From assembly GCF_900174585.1 (NCBI RefSeq), contig NZ_FWPT01000001.1:186001-250000 (forward strand): a DNA stretch of 64,000 nt. The letters run 5' to 3'. How positions within the stretch are numbered: the first letter of the stretch is position 1; each line of letters starts with the position of its first letter. Source of the DNA: Parendozoicomonas haliclonae. GTDB taxonomy: Bacteria > Pseudomonadota > Gammaproteobacteria > Pseudomonadales > Endozoicomonadaceae. A program made the translations under genes and the position numbers. The notes below the pieces were generated by a model. That model saw nothing but the letters and a program-made list of their open reading frames with translations, had not been told where the DNA came from and made no database searches. Below, in pieces: positions 53,823 to 63,313 of this stretch.

Positions 53823-54678
53823 ATTTGCGCTTTTGAATAGCCTTCATCATGTTCTTGATGGTGGGGCTGGCATGTTTGCGAACCTCTTTCACAACAGCTT
53901 TCAGTTCAGATGACATATTGCTGTTGCCGATCATCAACGGCTGTAAAAAGGTGAAGGCGGTATCGGGCAGTGTTTTGCTGAAATGCTGTGCCAGTGCAAA
54001 GCAATCTTCTTCGTTCTGCTCGCCACCATTAACGGAGTTGGCCAGAAACTGTAGATATTTGTTGGCCAAGTATGCATCCTCATCGACAGCCTGCCTGATG
54101 CAGTCCTGAATCTGAGCTTCCGCTGCTGTGTATTCGTCTTCCATAGGCTGTGGCCAGTTTGCGCGATTGCCGAGGTCGGGGCGAATATTAGCCTGAACTT
54201 CCATGTAGTAATCAATCAGCAATGGCAGGGCGGCTTTTTCGCCAGCGTTAGCGGCATTGTGCAGCAGCGGAACAATGTGTGGGCGGTCGCCTTCACCGAG
54301 TTTGTTGTATAGCTCAATGGCCGCTTGATGCTTGCCGTGTTCTAACTTTTGAAACAGTTTGTCTGCCGCGCCGCCTTTGGTGCGAAATGCCTGTTTGTAC
54401 AAAGCCATATTGGCATGTTCAAAATAAGGTTGTCCCTTGGACTTCCAATCCTGAAAGGCGTCCTTTAACTGCTCTCCGAAGCCTTTGATACTTCTGCTAG
54501 ATAATGACTTGCTGGCTGTCCCTGTGGTTGTCTGCACATCTTTCATCAACGGTTCCCGTGGAGCGAGCTTTTTAATCAGCCAGCTTCGGAACGGGATGAG
54601 TTTGGCGATCGGGTTGTAGCTGAGAAAGTTGGCAAAGCTGCTTTTCCAGCTTGTAGCGTCGGTGGTATTGGGTTGCAT
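53821..54678 (-). CDS. Hypothetical helical protein, 285 aa
   Basis: No family recognised. Residues 1-75 are basic with an amphipathic/hydrophobic stretch (SYNPIAKLIPFRSWLIKKL, about 19-37). Residues 85-285 are helical repeats of alternating Ala/Leu, similar in feel to Sel1/TPR or ARM-like solenoids (IELYNKLGEGDRPHIVPLLH, AANAGEKAALPLLIDYYME). The C-terminus is Lys-rich. It follows the 54703 gene by 24 bases in the same direction, so they probably form an operon. The pair interrupts the usual secF-suhB neighbourhood. Confidence 0.65.
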   Translation of the reverse strand: MQPNTTDATSWKSSFANFLSYNPIAKLIPFRSWLIKKLAPREPLMKDVQTTTGTASKSLSSRSIKGFGEQLKDAFQDWKSKGQPYFEHANMALYKQAFRTKGGAADKLFQKLEHGKHQAAIELYNKLGEGDRPHIVPLLHNAANAGEKAALPLLIDYYMEVQANIRPDLGNRANWPQPMEDEYTAAEAQIQDCIRQAVDEDAYLANKYLQFLANSVNGGEQNEEDCFALAQHFSKTLPDTAFTFLQPLMIGNSNMSSELKAVVKEVRKHASPTIKNMMKAIQKRK

Positions 54679-54702
54679 AATGTCGTCCGTCCGTGGATTG
54701 AA

Positions 54703-56043
54703 TCAGCAAAGGTAATTGGCATTTCTTGGATAGCAGGAAGCCGTACAGAAGATAGGTTTCCCGTTATCCGTCACCAGTGTCTGGTGAGAAAATGTGGTTG
54801 GTGAGAAGCGATCTGGCCAGGTTTCTGCGCAGGCTTCGTGAAACAGGGTGTTCAGGTGTTTGTCGCTTTGTTCAAGAAAGCTGGTCAACTGCTGAAGCTG
54901 GGCATCCTGTATTTGTCCCTGCCGGTACAAATCACCGTAATGCTCTCGTAATCCGGCATTTAAGGCTTTCAGTGTTGAAGCCTTGGCAATGATCTGGTGG
55001 TTAGGGTTATCCGGATCATAAACAGTCTGCTGTTGGTCCGGGTCGTATTTCACCCCATTGGGAGCTTGAGGTGTTTGTAGTTGTCCCAGTGCGCCGGTGA
55101 TGGTGCTTTCATCATCAAAGTCAGCGCTGGCCAGAATTTCCTGATTGTTGAGGGCGTATTCCAGAACGGGTTTGCTTAAGTGGCTGTTGTTCAATGGTGG
55201 GATCAGAGACTGCAGTTCATCCGGAAGCAGGTGCTGGCTGAGGTTCTGCCAGGTCTGGTTGGTGATCTCTGGTATCCCGGTTTTGACCGGCAATATCCCC
55301 TGCAAAAAGCTTCTTTCATTATTGAGGTGATGGGCGGGTGGTGGGAACAGGGCAAGGTCGCTGCGCCATAACAGCTTTCCACGGGCATCCGTCAGCTGAA
55401 CATTATCGATATGTTCTTCGGTGAAATGTTCTGGCCACTCATTCTGGAGAATGCAGGTTCTCAGATCGCGAAGGTTATGTAGTACGGGGCCTTGCTGACT
55501 GTAAGTGATACCAGCCTGCTGTTGCATAATTTCGAGGATGGTGATGGATTCTTCCAGCGCGAGAAGAGCTTTGTGGTTGGGGTTGTCGGTATCAAAGCGC
55601 ACTTTGACGGGATCAGATCGGTATTGGGCTCCAGATTCTTGTAGCTCTGCGACAATACCTTTAGGAAGTGCAGCCCTTGGGTTGGTGCAGAACATCTCTC
55701 GTTCAGCGATAGCCTGCAAAGTGCTTTTATTGATGCTGTTCATTGGGAGATCCTGCAGCTCTCTCAGAATCTCCAGTCGGTTGCCTTCAACTGCAGCAAG
55801 CAGCCCTTCGTCGGTCATGGATGTTTGCAGGCAGTCCCTAAGTTTGGTTTGAACGACCGTACTCTCCCGCTCCAGCAATCCTATCTTGCGGGCATGGATA
55901 GGTGTCAGAGAGTTGGTATCGTACCTGGGCAGGCTGTGAAAAACAGAAGCCGCTTTTTGCAGATGTTTGTGCTGTGGTGTGCCCGGGTTCTCAATCGGCC
56001 TTTGTGGGGGTGGCGAGGGTGTTTTGCCGATATTGGTTGGCAT
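54703..56043 (-). CDS. Hypothetical protein with internal duplication, 446 aa
   Basis: No family recognised. A Pro-rich N-terminus (residues 8-24) precedes a tandem duplication. About 95-226 and about 277-432 share the same order of marks: a helical LQxL segment, D-x-DNPNH (152-157 and 343-348), a helix, then WPE/DxF (203-207 and 409-413) and DxxGK (219-223 and 426-429). The two copies diverge strongly in between. AAGGAA precedes the ATG. The gene is probably cotranscribed with the helical orphan at 53821. The function is unknown; the repeated module may be a binding domain. Confidence 0.68.
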   Translation of the reverse strand: MPTNIGKTPSPPPQRPIENPGTPQHKHLQKAASVFHSLPRYDTNSLTPIHARKIGLLERESTVVQTKLRDCLQTSMTDEGLLAAVEGNRLEILRELQDLPMNSINKSTLQAIAEREMFCTNPRAALPKGIVAELQESGAQYRSDPVKVRFDTDNPNHKALLALEESITILEIMQQQAGITYSQQGPVLHNLRDLRTCILQNEWPEHFTEEHIDNVQLTDARGKLLWRSDLALFPPPAHHLNNERSFLQGILPVKTGIPEITNQTWQNLSQHLLPDELQSLIPPLNNSHLSKPVLEYALNNQEILASADFDDESTITGALGQLQTPQAPNGVKYDPDQQQTVYDPDNPNHQIIAKASTLKALNAGLREHYGDLYRQGQIQDAQLQQLTSFLEQSDKHLNTLFHEACAETWPDRFSPTTFSHQTLVTDNGKPIFCTASCYPRNANYLC

Positions 56044-56130
56044 GTCCGTTCCTTGGGCTGGGAAGATCCTGCTTTACAGTGTAAACCATGGGTTTTCTTC
56101 CCGGCCGGAACGTAAAAGGGCGATGGAGTA

Positions 56131-56622
56131 TCAGCGTCTATGAAAAAGACGATCCATCCATGAGCGTTGCTCGTAGTTGGCTTTCACCCCTTTCTTCAGC
56201 ATGTGAGGAGCGTATTCCATATCCTCTTCCATGATGTGTTTGGTCAGCCAGTTCTTGAGGAAGTGCAGAAGCTCAAAGCCGATATGCTTGCCGTTCTGGA
56301 CTTTGCGGCGGAGTTCGTTGATCTGCTCGATCAGCAGTTCATGGTGGTGCTTGTGGGATTCGTAGTCGGGATAGTCAAGTATCCGCATCAGGCTCTCTTC
56401 AACAGAAAAATGGATGCGGGTGTAATCAACCAGTTCATCCAGTATTGTGACTGTCGCTTCATTGCCGTGGTGTTCACGGATCGCAAGGTAGAGTTTATTC
56501 AGCAGATCCACCAGAATCTTGTGCTGTTCATCAATCTCCTGGATACCTACGCTCAAGCTGTCAGACCAGGTAATTAATTCTTGTGAACTGCTGACGCTGA
56601 GATTTGCCGCTGCGTGTCCCAT
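56131..56622 (-). CDS. Bacteriohemerythrin
   Basis: A 163-residue four-helix oxygen- or NO-binding protein with a non-heme diiron site. The expected ligands appear in order: the first His in DEQHKILVDLL (about residue 34), His and Glu in HFSVEESLM, HKHHHELL, and the His/Asp pair in KHIMEEDMEY near residue 135. A strong AGGAGGG precedes the ATG. There is no signal peptide and no fused signalling domain, so it is probably a cytosolic oxygen carrier or sensor. It is a single gene between the two orphans and suhB. Confidence 0.9.
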   Translation of the reverse strand: MGHAAANLSVSSSQELITWSDSLSVGIQEIDEQHKILVDLLNKLYLAIREHHGNEATVTILDELVDYTRIHFSVEESLMRILDYPDYESHKHHHELLIEQINELRRKVQNGKHIGFELLHFLKNWLTKHIMEEDMEYAPHMLKKGVKANYEQRSWMDRLFHRR

Positions 56623-56796
56623 CGGACTCCCTCCTGTCTAATAATCTGTTTTTAGTCTTATCAAGAAAACGCCCACATATTTGTATGAGTAGGGTGGGGA
56701 TTTATCGTGCTTGGGGAAGCTGTTTTTCTTGGAGGGGAGTTATTGTGGTGAATACCTATGAAAAGGCTTTGATATGAGTCAATGGAAGGAGGGGTT

Positions 56797-56835
56797 GTGC
56801 CCATTAATGCAGAAAGAACCTGCATTAATGGGCAC
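56797..56835. terminator. Long hairpin downstream of suhB
   Basis: Sixteen-bp perfect arms, GTGCCCATTAATGCAG (56797-56812) and CTGCATTAATGGGCAC (56820-56835), 13 bases beyond the suhB stop. It has no U-tract; it is a likely terminator or 3'-end stabiliser. Confidence 0.65.
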
Positions 56836-56848
56836 GAACTGAAGTGAA

Positions 56849-57661
56849 TTACTTCATGTCTTCAGCAACGAAAGGCTGAATGGTGGTCAGGATTTCCTTG
56901 AACACCTTCAGGTTGCCACACACGATCTGGCCTTTTTCCATGTGCTTGTTGCCACCACGGAAGTCACCAACCAGACCACCGGCTTCGGTGATAAGCAGGA
57001 TGCCGGCAGCCATATCCCACTCTTTCAGGCCGAATTCCCAGAAACCGTCGAAACGGCCTGCGGCAACGTAAGCCAGATCCAGAGAGGCAGCACCAGGGCG
57101 GCGGATGCCGGCAGTCAGGCCAACCAGACTGCGGAACATGCTCATGTAGTTGTCCAGATAGTTCATCTGGTCCTGACGAAACGGGAAGCCAGTACCCAGC
57201 AGGGCGCCGCGCAGGCCCAGACGGTTGGTTACGCGGATGCGGCGGCCGTTCATGGCAGCACCTTTGCCGCGGCTGGCAGTAAATTCTTCGCGGGTTACCG
57301 GGTTGTAAACAACAGCGTGTTCAACTTTGCCACGGTATACACAGGCGATGGACACGGCGAAGTGTGGTACGCCGTGAATGAAGTTGGTAGTGCCGTCCAG
57401 TGGATCAATAATCCACAGGTAGTCAGCGCCTTCGCCCTGACCTGGTTGATGACCGGTCTCTTCTCCCAGGAAGCCATGGTCAGGGTATGACTTTTTGAGG
57501 CTGGCGATAATCGCACGCTCAGAAGCCTTGTCGATTTCAGTCACGTAATCGTTTGGTTCTTTGTTTTGAACCTTGATAACGTCCAGCTGCTCGTAACCTT
57601 GGGCAATAATTTCACCCGCCTTGTGCGCAGCGCGCAAGGCCATAGTAACCATTGGTTGCAT
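56849..57661 (-). CDS. suhB: Inositol-1-monophosphatase family protein SuhB
   Basis: A 270-residue Mg-dependent phosphatase that also acts in ribosomal RNA antitermination in Escherichia coli. The metal motif WIIDPLDGTTNFIHG (about residues 82-96), the acid in GEETGH, and the C-terminal EWDMAAGILLITEAGG are complete. It is divergent from trmJ across 276 bases, the normal arrangement in related genomes, where secF would be its downstream neighbour; here three extra genes intervene. Confidence 0.96.
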   Translation of the reverse strand: MQPMVTMALRAAHKAGEIIAQGYEQLDVIKVQNKEPNDYVTEIDKASERAIIASLKKSYPDHGFLGEETGHQPGQGEGADYLWIIDPLDGTTNFIHGVPHFAVSIACVYRGKVEHAVVYNPVTREEFTASRGKGAAMNGRRIRVTNRLGLRGALLGTGFPFRQDQMNYLDNYMSMFRSLVGLTAGIRRPGAASLDLAYVAAGRFDGFWEFGLKEWDMAAGILLITEAGGLVGDFRGGNKHMEKGQIVCGNLKVFKEILTTIQPFVAEDMK

Positions 57662-57937
57662 ATTGGGATGTGCGTTTGTGAGGTGTATGAACTTCAGATA
57701 ATCGAGGGATTATATCACTAGTCGGCATGTTTCACAGCGATGCCCGTAGAAAAAAACAGTTTCACTCAAGAGTGGCTCAATTGTCTGGGCCTCTCTGTCA
57801 GGCGTATTGGTGGGCTGAAAGAAAGTCGTCTAACTTGCCATTCATTCCTATTGTTAGGTGCTCTAAACCTGCCAATGCCGAAGAGTTTTGTTAGAATTTC
57901 CCGCCTTTAAATTTTGACCCCTTGGTTTTCATACACG

Positions 57938-58687
57938 ATGTCAGTAGAAAATATCCGGATTGTTCTCGTTAACACCACACACCCGGGCAATATCGGGTCT
58001 GCCGCCCGGGCCATGAAAACCATGGGGCTGTCGTCCCTGTATCTGGTGGATCCGGTGGACTTCCCATCCGGTGAAGCGCGTGCGCTGTCTTCCGGTGCGA
58101 CCGACCTGCTGGAAAGCGCCGTTGTTACCCAGACCCTGGAAGAGGCGATTGCTGACTGTGAGCTGGTAATTGGTGCCAGTGCGCGGGTGCGCGGTATTTC
58201 TCTGGAGCTGACCGATCCCCGTGATACTGCGCAGGTGGCAGTGTCTGAGGCGTCAACGGGTCGTAAGGTGGCGCTGGTGTTTGGTCGGGAAGATCGTGGC
58301 CTTACCAACGAAGAGCTGCGTCTGTGTCATCGTCAGGTGCATATCCCTTCGGTTGCTGAGTTCAGCTCCCTGAATCTTGCGGCTTCTGTTCAGGTGCTGG
58401 CTTATGAGTTGCGTATGACTTCTCTGTCTCACGAAGGTGAGGCGAGTGTTCCAGAGGTACGGGAATATGAGCTTGCCTCTTCTGAGCAGATGGAGAGTTT
58501 CTATACCCATCTGCGCGATATGTTGAATGATGTAGGCTTTTTCAAAAGCTGTAATCCGGAAAAAATTATGGCCAAGTTGCGCCGTATTTATGGACGCAGC
58601 CGTCTGGATCGGATGGAATACAACATTATGCGAGGCATCCTGACGGAAACGCAGGCCGCGGTAAAAAATCTTCGCAAGCCGTCGTAG
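57938..58687 (+). CDS. trmJ: tRNA (cytidine/uridine-2'-O)-methyltransferase
   Basis: A SPOUT methyltransferase that methylates the ribose at tRNA position 32. It has 249 residues: [20 protein letters not shown] at the N-terminus, [14 protein letters not shown] and [17 protein letters not shown] form the S-adenosylmethionine-binding knot, and a helical C-terminal tail follows. The ATG at 57938 is the standard start. The stop lies within a duplicated 14-mer (58681-58694 and 58695-58708). It is followed by cysE in the same direction. Confidence 0.95.
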   Translation: MSVENIRIVLVNTTHPGNIGSAARAMKTMGLSSLYLVDPVDFPSGEARALSSGATDLLESAVVTQTLEEAIADCELVIGASARVRGISLELTDPRDTAQVAVSEASTGRKVALVFGREDRGLTNEELRLCHRQVHIPSVAEFSSLNLAASVQVLAYELRMTSLSHEGEASVPEVREYELASSEQMESFYTHLRDMLNDVGFFKSCNPEKIMAKLRRIYGRSRLDRMEYNIMRGILTETQAAVKNLRKPS

Positions 58688-58790
58688 TAAAAGAGTCGTA
58701 GTAAAAGAAAAACAGGCACCAGTCGAATCACACGTCTGCAATGGTGCCAGAGTTGTGAGTAACAGGATCGGAAAACAGGAATGCTTCACC

Positions 58791-59594
58791 ATGTTTGAAA
58801 GGATACGTGAAGATGTACGCAGCGTGCTGGATCGAGATCCGGCCGCACGAAACACCTTTGAAGTTCTGACCAACTACCCGGGCGTGCATGCTTTGCTGAT
58901 GCACCGTCTGGCTCATGCGCTCTGGTGTCGGGACTGGAAATGGGTGGCACGTATCATTTCCAGTTTCTCCCGCTGGTTTACCGGTATTGAGATTCACCCG
59001 GGCGCCACCATTGGTCGTCGTTTCTTTATTGACCACGGTATGGGTGTGGTGATTGGTGAGACAGCCGAGATTGGTGATGATGTCACTCTTTATCAGGGTG
59101 TGACCCTCGGTGGTACCAGTCTGAACGGTGGCAAACGTCACCCGACTCTGGAGGATGGAGTGGTGTGCGGTGCTGGTGCCAAGGTTCTCGGCCCGTTCAC
59201 TGTCGGTAAAGAGGCCAAGGTGGGTTCTAATGCTGTTGTGGTCAAACCGGTACCTGCCGGCGCAACGGTTGTTGGCATTCCTGGCCGGATTGTCAGGCGC
59301 CAGCCTGTGGTTGGGGATGCCCAGCAGGAAGTGGCTCAGAAGATTGGTTTTGATGCCTACGCGATAACCCGGGAGATGCCAGACCCAACGGCGCATGCCA
59401 TCAATGCCATGCTGGATCACATCAAGGCCGTGGATGCGCGTTTTGAAGCACTTTGTTGCACCCTCAAAGAGAAAGGCGTCGACTGCGGAGACATCTCCCT
59501 GCCAGAATTGAGACGGGAAGACTTTGAGTCGGTTACCAGTGCGGATGACTCCGAGGCTACCAAAGAGTCATCTCTGGATAGTGCCAGTCTCTGA
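58791..59594 (+). CDS. cysE: Serine O-acetyltransferase
   Basis: Makes O-acetylserine from serine and acetyl-CoA, the first step of cysteine synthesis, which feeds the downstream isc operon. It has 267 residues: an N-terminal helical domain, then left-handed beta-helix hexapeptides with [20 protein letters not shown] and [13 protein letters not shown]. The C-terminus is longer than usual, with an acidic Ser-rich tail and no typical terminal Ile. The ATG at 58791 gives [10 protein letters not shown] as in relatives. It lies just before iscR, as in many gammaproteobacteria. Confidence 0.95.
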   Translation: MFERIREDVRSVLDRDPAARNTFEVLTNYPGVHALLMHRLAHALWCRDWKWVARIISSFSRWFTGIEIHPGATIGRRFFIDHGMGVVIGETAEIGDDVTLYQGVTLGGTSLNGGKRHPTLEDGVVCGAGAKVLGPFTVGKEAKVGSNAVVVKPVPAGATVVGIPGRIVRRQPVVGDAQQEVAQKIGFDAYAITREMPDPTAHAINAMLDHIKAVDARFEALCCTLKEKGVDCGDISLPELRREDFESVTSADDSEATKESSLDSASL

Positions 59595-59651
59595 TTGCTG
59601 ATAAAGCCGGGTTTTATATGAATTTCGGCTATTTCAATTAGTTTTGTTATA

Positions 59652-59685
59652 CTGCCACTCCCCTTCGGTGGCAGCCCTGTTTTTG
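59652..59685 (+). terminator. Probable terminator after cysE
   Basis: CTGCCAC (59652-59658) pairs with GTGGCAG (59668-59674), followed by CCCTGTTTTT. It would separate cysE from the isc promoter. Confidence 0.6.
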
Positions 59686-59718
59686 GGCGGCAAAGCCCGG
59701 TCCAGCGCGCTTTTTCAT

Positions 59719-59751
59719 TTAGTTGACTAAAATACTCAGGTATTGGATAAT
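59719..59751 (+). promoter_or_regulatory. isc promoter with IscR type 1 site
   Basis: The sequence at 59719-59743 matches the type 1 IscR consensus as I recall it at 23 of 25 positions (GTTGACT...ACTCAGGTAT). TTGACT (59723-59728) and GATAAT (59746-59751) with a 17-bp spacer form a near-perfect sigma70 promoter inside it, so Fe-S-loaded IscR would repress transcription. Confidence 0.85.
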
Positions 59752-59898
59752 CCGCCCGTAAACTCGGCACGTAACCATATTTAAAGCGATTGTGTGGTTG
59801 TTTCTGCTGCTGATTGCGCAGATTTTGCCGGGGTTCTATAGGGATTCGTTATACAGGGTGCTCCGGTTGGGCATCTATGGATGGGGTCAAGCGAATAT

Positions 59899-60399
59899 AT
59901 GCGTCTCACTACCAAGGGCCGTTATGCGGTGACAGCGATGCTTGATCTGGCGTTACACGCTGGTAGTGGTCCCGTGGCTCTGGCGGATATCTCTGAGCGT
60001 CAGGGTATTTCGCTCTCCTATCTGGAACAGTTGTTTGCCAAGCTGCGTCGCAAGCAGCTGGTCAGCAGTGTTCGTGGCCCTGGTGGTGGTTATCGCCTCG
60101 GGCGCGATACCAGCGAAATCGGTATTGCCGAAGTTATTGATGCAGTTGATGAGTCTGTTGATGCAACTCGCTGTCATGGCAGTGAAGGCTGCCAGCAGGG
60201 CGATGTCTGCCTGACTCATCATCTGTGGTGTGATCTCAGTGAGCAGATACACGCGTTTCTCAGTGGTATCACTCTCAGGGATCTTGTAGAGCGAAAGGAA
60301 GTTCGCTCTGTTGCCGAACGGCAGGATAGGGAACAGGAAGAAACCCGCAAACTGAATGCTGAGAGTGAAGAGCACCGAATTTCCATCGAGTCGCTCTAG
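59899..60399 (+). CDS. iscR: Fe-S cluster assembly transcriptional regulator IscR
   Basis: An Rrf2-family repressor carrying a 2Fe-2S cluster. It has 166 residues: a winged helix with [19 protein letters not shown] at the start, the recognition region [13 protein letters not shown], and cluster ligands in [13 protein letters not shown] (three Cys at the usual 6-residue spacing). The ATG at 59899 is preferred over 59881. Its own promoter carries an IscR site, giving the classical feedback loop. It is the first gene of the isc run. Confidence 0.97.
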   Translation: MRLTTKGRYAVTAMLDLALHAGSGPVALADISERQGISLSYLEQLFAKLRRKQLVSSVRGPGGGYRLGRDTSEIGIAEVIDAVDESVDATRCHGSEGCQQGDVCLTHHLWCDLSEQIHAFLSGITLRDLVERKEVRSVAERQDREQEETRKLNAESEEHRISIESL

Positions 60400-60460
60400 C
60401 CTGTTGTTCCCGCTGTTACCTGATGACAGTGGGCCGTAAATATCCGGGAGAGAACATAGA

Positions 60461-61675
60461 ATGAAACTGCCGATTTATCTCGATTACGCCGCGACTACGC
60501 CGGTCGATCCACGAGTGGCAGAGAAAATGGTGCAGTGTCTGACCAATGAAGGAAACTTTGGTAACCCTGCGTCACGTTCCCACGTTTTTGGTTGGAAAGC
60601 GGAAGAAGCCAGCGAAAACGCCCGTTCCCAGGTTGCCGAACTGATCAATGCGGACCCTCGCGAGATCGTCTGGACTTCCGGTGCCACTGAATCCGATAAC
60701 CTTGCCATCAAGGGTGTTGCTCACTTCTACAAGCGCAACGGCAAGCACATTATTACCTCCAAGCTGGAACACAAGGCAGTCCTGGACACCTGTCGTCAGC
60801 TGGAGCGTGAAGGTTATGAAGTCACTTACCTTGAGCCAGGCACCGACGGCATTATCACGCCTGAGCTGGTTGAAGGTGCGCTGCGTGAAGACACGATTCT
60901 CGTCTCGCTCATGCACGTGAATAATGAGATCGGTACTGTGACCGATATTGCCGCGATCGGTGAAATTACCCGTCCGCGCAAGATTGTTTTCCATGTTGAT
61001 GCAGCCCAGAGCCTTGGCCGTCTGCCACTCGATATGAATGAACTGAAAGTTGACCTGATGTCTTTCTCCGGTCACAAGGTTTATGGCCCTAAGGGTATCG
61101 GCGCTCTGTATGTTCGTCGTAAGCCACGTATCCGTCTGGAAGCCCAGATGCACGGTGGTGGTCATGAGCGTGGTATGCGTTCCGGTACTCTGGCAGTTCA
61201 CCAGATTGTTGGTATGGGCGAAGCCTGTGCAATTCTGAAAAACGAACTGCAGGCGGACGCCGAGCGTGCCGAGCGTCTGAAGCAGCGTTTCCTAGGCCAG
61301 CTGGATGGTATGGAAGAAGTTCATATCAACGGTTCTGCTACCCAGCGTGTGCCTGGTGTTCTGAACGTTAGCTTCAACTTTGTTGAAGGTGAATCTCTCA
61401 TCATGTCCCTGCGTGATATCGCGGTGTCTTCCGGTTCTGCCTGTACTTCAGCCAGTCTGGAACCATCCTACGTGCTGCGTGCGCTGGGTCTGAATGATGA
61501 AATGGCGCACAGCTCCCTGCGTTTCAGCTTTGGTCGCTTCACTACAGAAGAAGAAGTTGATCATGCAGCTGCCCAGGTTCGTGCGGCGGTTGAGAAACTG
61601 CGTGACCTGTCTCCGCTTTGGGATATGTACAAAGACGGCGTGGATCTGAGCAAGGTTGAGTGGGTCGCTCACTAA
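60461..61675 (+). CDS. iscS: Cysteine desulfurase IscS
   Basis: A PLP enzyme taking sulfur from cysteine for Fe-S clusters, thiolated tRNA and other cofactors. It has 404 residues: [17 protein letters not shown] at the start, [12 protein letters not shown], the PLP-lysine in [12 protein letters not shown] (about residue 206), and the active-site Cys loop [18 protein letters not shown] (Cys at about 328). The C-terminal [15 protein letters not shown] tail fits IscS contacts with IscU. It follows iscR by 62 bases. Confidence 0.98.
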   Translation: MKLPIYLDYAATTPVDPRVAEKMVQCLTNEGNFGNPASRSHVFGWKAEEASENARSQVAELINADPREIVWTSGATESDNLAIKGVAHFYKRNGKHIITSKLEHKAVLDTCRQLEREGYEVTYLEPGTDGIITPELVEGALREDTILVSLMHVNNEIGTVTDIAAIGEITRPRKIVFHVDAAQSLGRLPLDMNELKVDLMSFSGHKVYGPKGIGALYVRRKPRIRLEAQMHGGGHERGMRSGTLAVHQIVGMGEACAILKNELQADAERAERLKQRFLGQLDGMEEVHINGSATQRVPGVLNVSFNFVEGESLIMSLRDIAVSSGSACTSASLEPSYVLRALGLNDEMAHSSLRFSFGRFTTEEEVDHAAAQVRAAVEKLRDLSPLWDMYKDGVDLSKVEWVAH

Positions 61676-61774
61676 GCGACATACAGGAATTTATCGGGCG
61701 GTGGAGCGAATGCAGCCTCCACCGCAACGGGAATATGAAGTCTGCATCGGGTATGCGGGCTGGAGGATAGACTC

Positions 61775-62164
61775 ATGGCTTACAGCGAAAAAGTAATCGA
61801 CCACTACGAGAATCCACGCAACGTTGGCAAGATGGATGACAAGGATCCATCTGTTGGCACCGGCATGGTGGGTGCACCGGCGTGTGGTGACGTAATGCGT
61901 CTGCAGATCAAGGTTGATGAAACCGGTGTTATTGAAGACGCCAAGTTCAAAACCTATGGCTGTGGCTCTGCTATCGCTTCCAGCTCTCTGGCTACCGAGT
62001 GGATGAAAGGCCGTACTCTGGATGAAGCGGCAGAAATCCGTAACACCCAGATCGCTGAAGAGCTGGCTCTGCCTCCGGTTAAGATCCACTGCTCCGTGCT
62101 GGCAGAAGATGCTATCAAGGCAGCGATCGACGATTACCGTAAGAAAAACGATAGCGCTGCCTGA
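61775..62164 (+). CDS. iscU: Fe-S cluster scaffold IscU
   Basis: Scaffold on which 2Fe-2S clusters are built with sulfur from IscS. It has 129 residues, with the three ligand Cys in GAPACGDVM (about 37), YGCGSAIASS (about 63) and IHCSVLAEDAI (about 106). The HscA recognition motif LPPVK precedes the third Cys. It is followed by a structured intergenic stretch before iscA. Confidence 0.98.
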   Translation: MAYSEKVIDHYENPRNVGKMDDKDPSVGTGMVGAPACGDVMRLQIKVDETGVIEDAKFKTYGCGSAIASSSLATEWMKGRTLDEAAEIRNTQIAEELALPPVKIHCSVLAEDAIKAAIDDYRKKNDSAA

Positions 62165-62177
62165 ACCGGCAGTCTGT

Positions 62178-62288
62178 AAACCTGCTCCGGCGCGAATATA
62201 AAGAGTGCGACGCTGCAGGTTTTTGAGTATCACAGGTGCTGCCTGTCATGCTCTCAGGTCTGGAATCCCCCCTGACCGTTCTCAGGGG
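62178..62288 (+). other. Structured iscU-iscA intergenic RNA
   Basis: Two hairpins are visible: AAACCTGC (62178-62185) with GCAGGTTT (62215-62222), then a short T-run, and CCCCTGA (62269-62275) with TCAGGGG (62282-62288). They could tune the ratio of upstream to downstream isc proteins by partial termination or processing. Confidence 0.4.
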
Positions 62289-62311
62289 TTGCAACGTCAT
62301 CAGGAAGTTTC

Positions 62312-62635
62312 ATGGCAGTCAGTTTAACCGAAGCCGCAGCAAAACATATTCGTCGTCAGCTGGACGGACGAGGAAAAGGCCTTGGCATCCGTCTTGGGGT
62401 CAAGACCAGCGGTTGTTCCGGGATGGCTTATGTTCTGGAGTTTGTTGACCAGGCAAACCCGGAAGATGAAGCGTTCGAGTTTTTTGGTGAGACTGTTTTT
62501 GTTGATCCGAAAAGCCTGGTTTATCTTGATGGCACTGAGCTTGATTTCGTTAAGGAAGGCCTGAACGAAGGTTTCCAGTTCAACAACCCTAATATCTCCA
62601 GTGAATGCGGCTGCGGCGAAAGCTTTAATGTCTGA
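62312..62635 (+). CDS. iscA: Iron-sulfur cluster assembly protein IscA
   Basis: A-type carrier that delivers Fe-S clusters or iron. It has 107 residues, with the conserved Cys in TSGCSGMAY (about 35) and the C-terminal CGCGESF pair (about 99 and 101). Its end overlaps the hscB start by 8 bases, so the two are translationally coupled. Confidence 0.97.
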   Translation: MAVSLTEAAAKHIRRQLDGRGKGLGIRLGVKTSGCSGMAYVLEFVDQANPEDEAFEFFGETVFVDPKSLVYLDGTELDFVKEGLNEGFQFNNPNISSECGCGESFNV

Positions 62636-63200
62636 TATTCCCTTCTCTGATCACACCGGTGGTGTAGATCTGCGTTCCAATTATTTTGAGCTGTTCGGTA
62701 TTCCCGTCGGCTATGATGTGGAACGCTCCGCGATTCAGCCACGTTATCTTGAGCTTCAGCGTGTGGTTCACCCGGATCGTTTTGCCGGTTTGGGTGAGCG
62801 CGGGCAGCGTCTGGCCATTCAGTATGCTGCCTTTGTAAATGAAGCCTTTGATACACTCTGCTCCCCACTGAAACGTGCGCTTTATCTGCTGGAAGTGTCT
62901 GGTCATCCTGTTGATGTTGAACGCAACACAGTTATGGATGCAGCCTTTCTGATGGAGCAGATGTCCCTGCGCGAAGAGTTGAGTGAAGTGCGTGACAGTG
63001 CTGATCCTGAGGCGGCTGTTGAGTCGGTGCGGGAGAATGCCGAAGCCATGATGGATGCTCTGAAAGACGAGTTTGTCCGTCTGTGGCAAGAAGGCGAAAC
63101 CGGATATGAGCAGGCTGCGGACTGTGCCCGTAAGATGCACTTCGCAGAAAAGCTGCTGGACGAAGCTGAACAGCTGGAAGAAGAGATACTCGACAGCTGA
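62628..63200 (+). CDS. hscB: Fe-S protein assembly co-chaperone HscB
   Basis: J-protein that brings IscU to HscA and stimulates its ATPase. It has 190 residues: an N-terminal J domain with the HPD motif in VHPDRFAG (about residue 46), then a three-helix C-terminal domain that binds IscU. The ATG at 62628 lies inside iscA; an upstream in-frame start at 62601 would add nine residues. hscA follows after 113 bases. Confidence 0.96.
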   Translation: MSDIPFSDHTGGVDLRSNYFELFGIPVGYDVERSAIQPRYLELQRVVHPDRFAGLGERGQRLAIQYAAFVNEAFDTLCSPLKRALYLLEVSGHPVDVERNTVMDAAFLMEQMSLREELSEVRDSADPEAAVESVRENAEAMMDALKDEFVRLWQEGETGYEQAADCARKMHFAEKLLDEAEQLEEEILDS

Positions 63201-63313
63201 TGTATTGTGATGTTCGCCGGTAGTGATTAATGGCGAACATCAACAACTGATTAAGACGTTATTACTCGATATCACCGCCGCTATTCGTGATAGATGGCTG
63301 GTTAGGAAGGACC

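Noticed and set aside
58681-58708. Tandem 14-bp repeat at the trmJ stop codon as a regulatory or phase-variable element
   Set aside because: Only two copies, after the coding end; more likely a simple small duplication.
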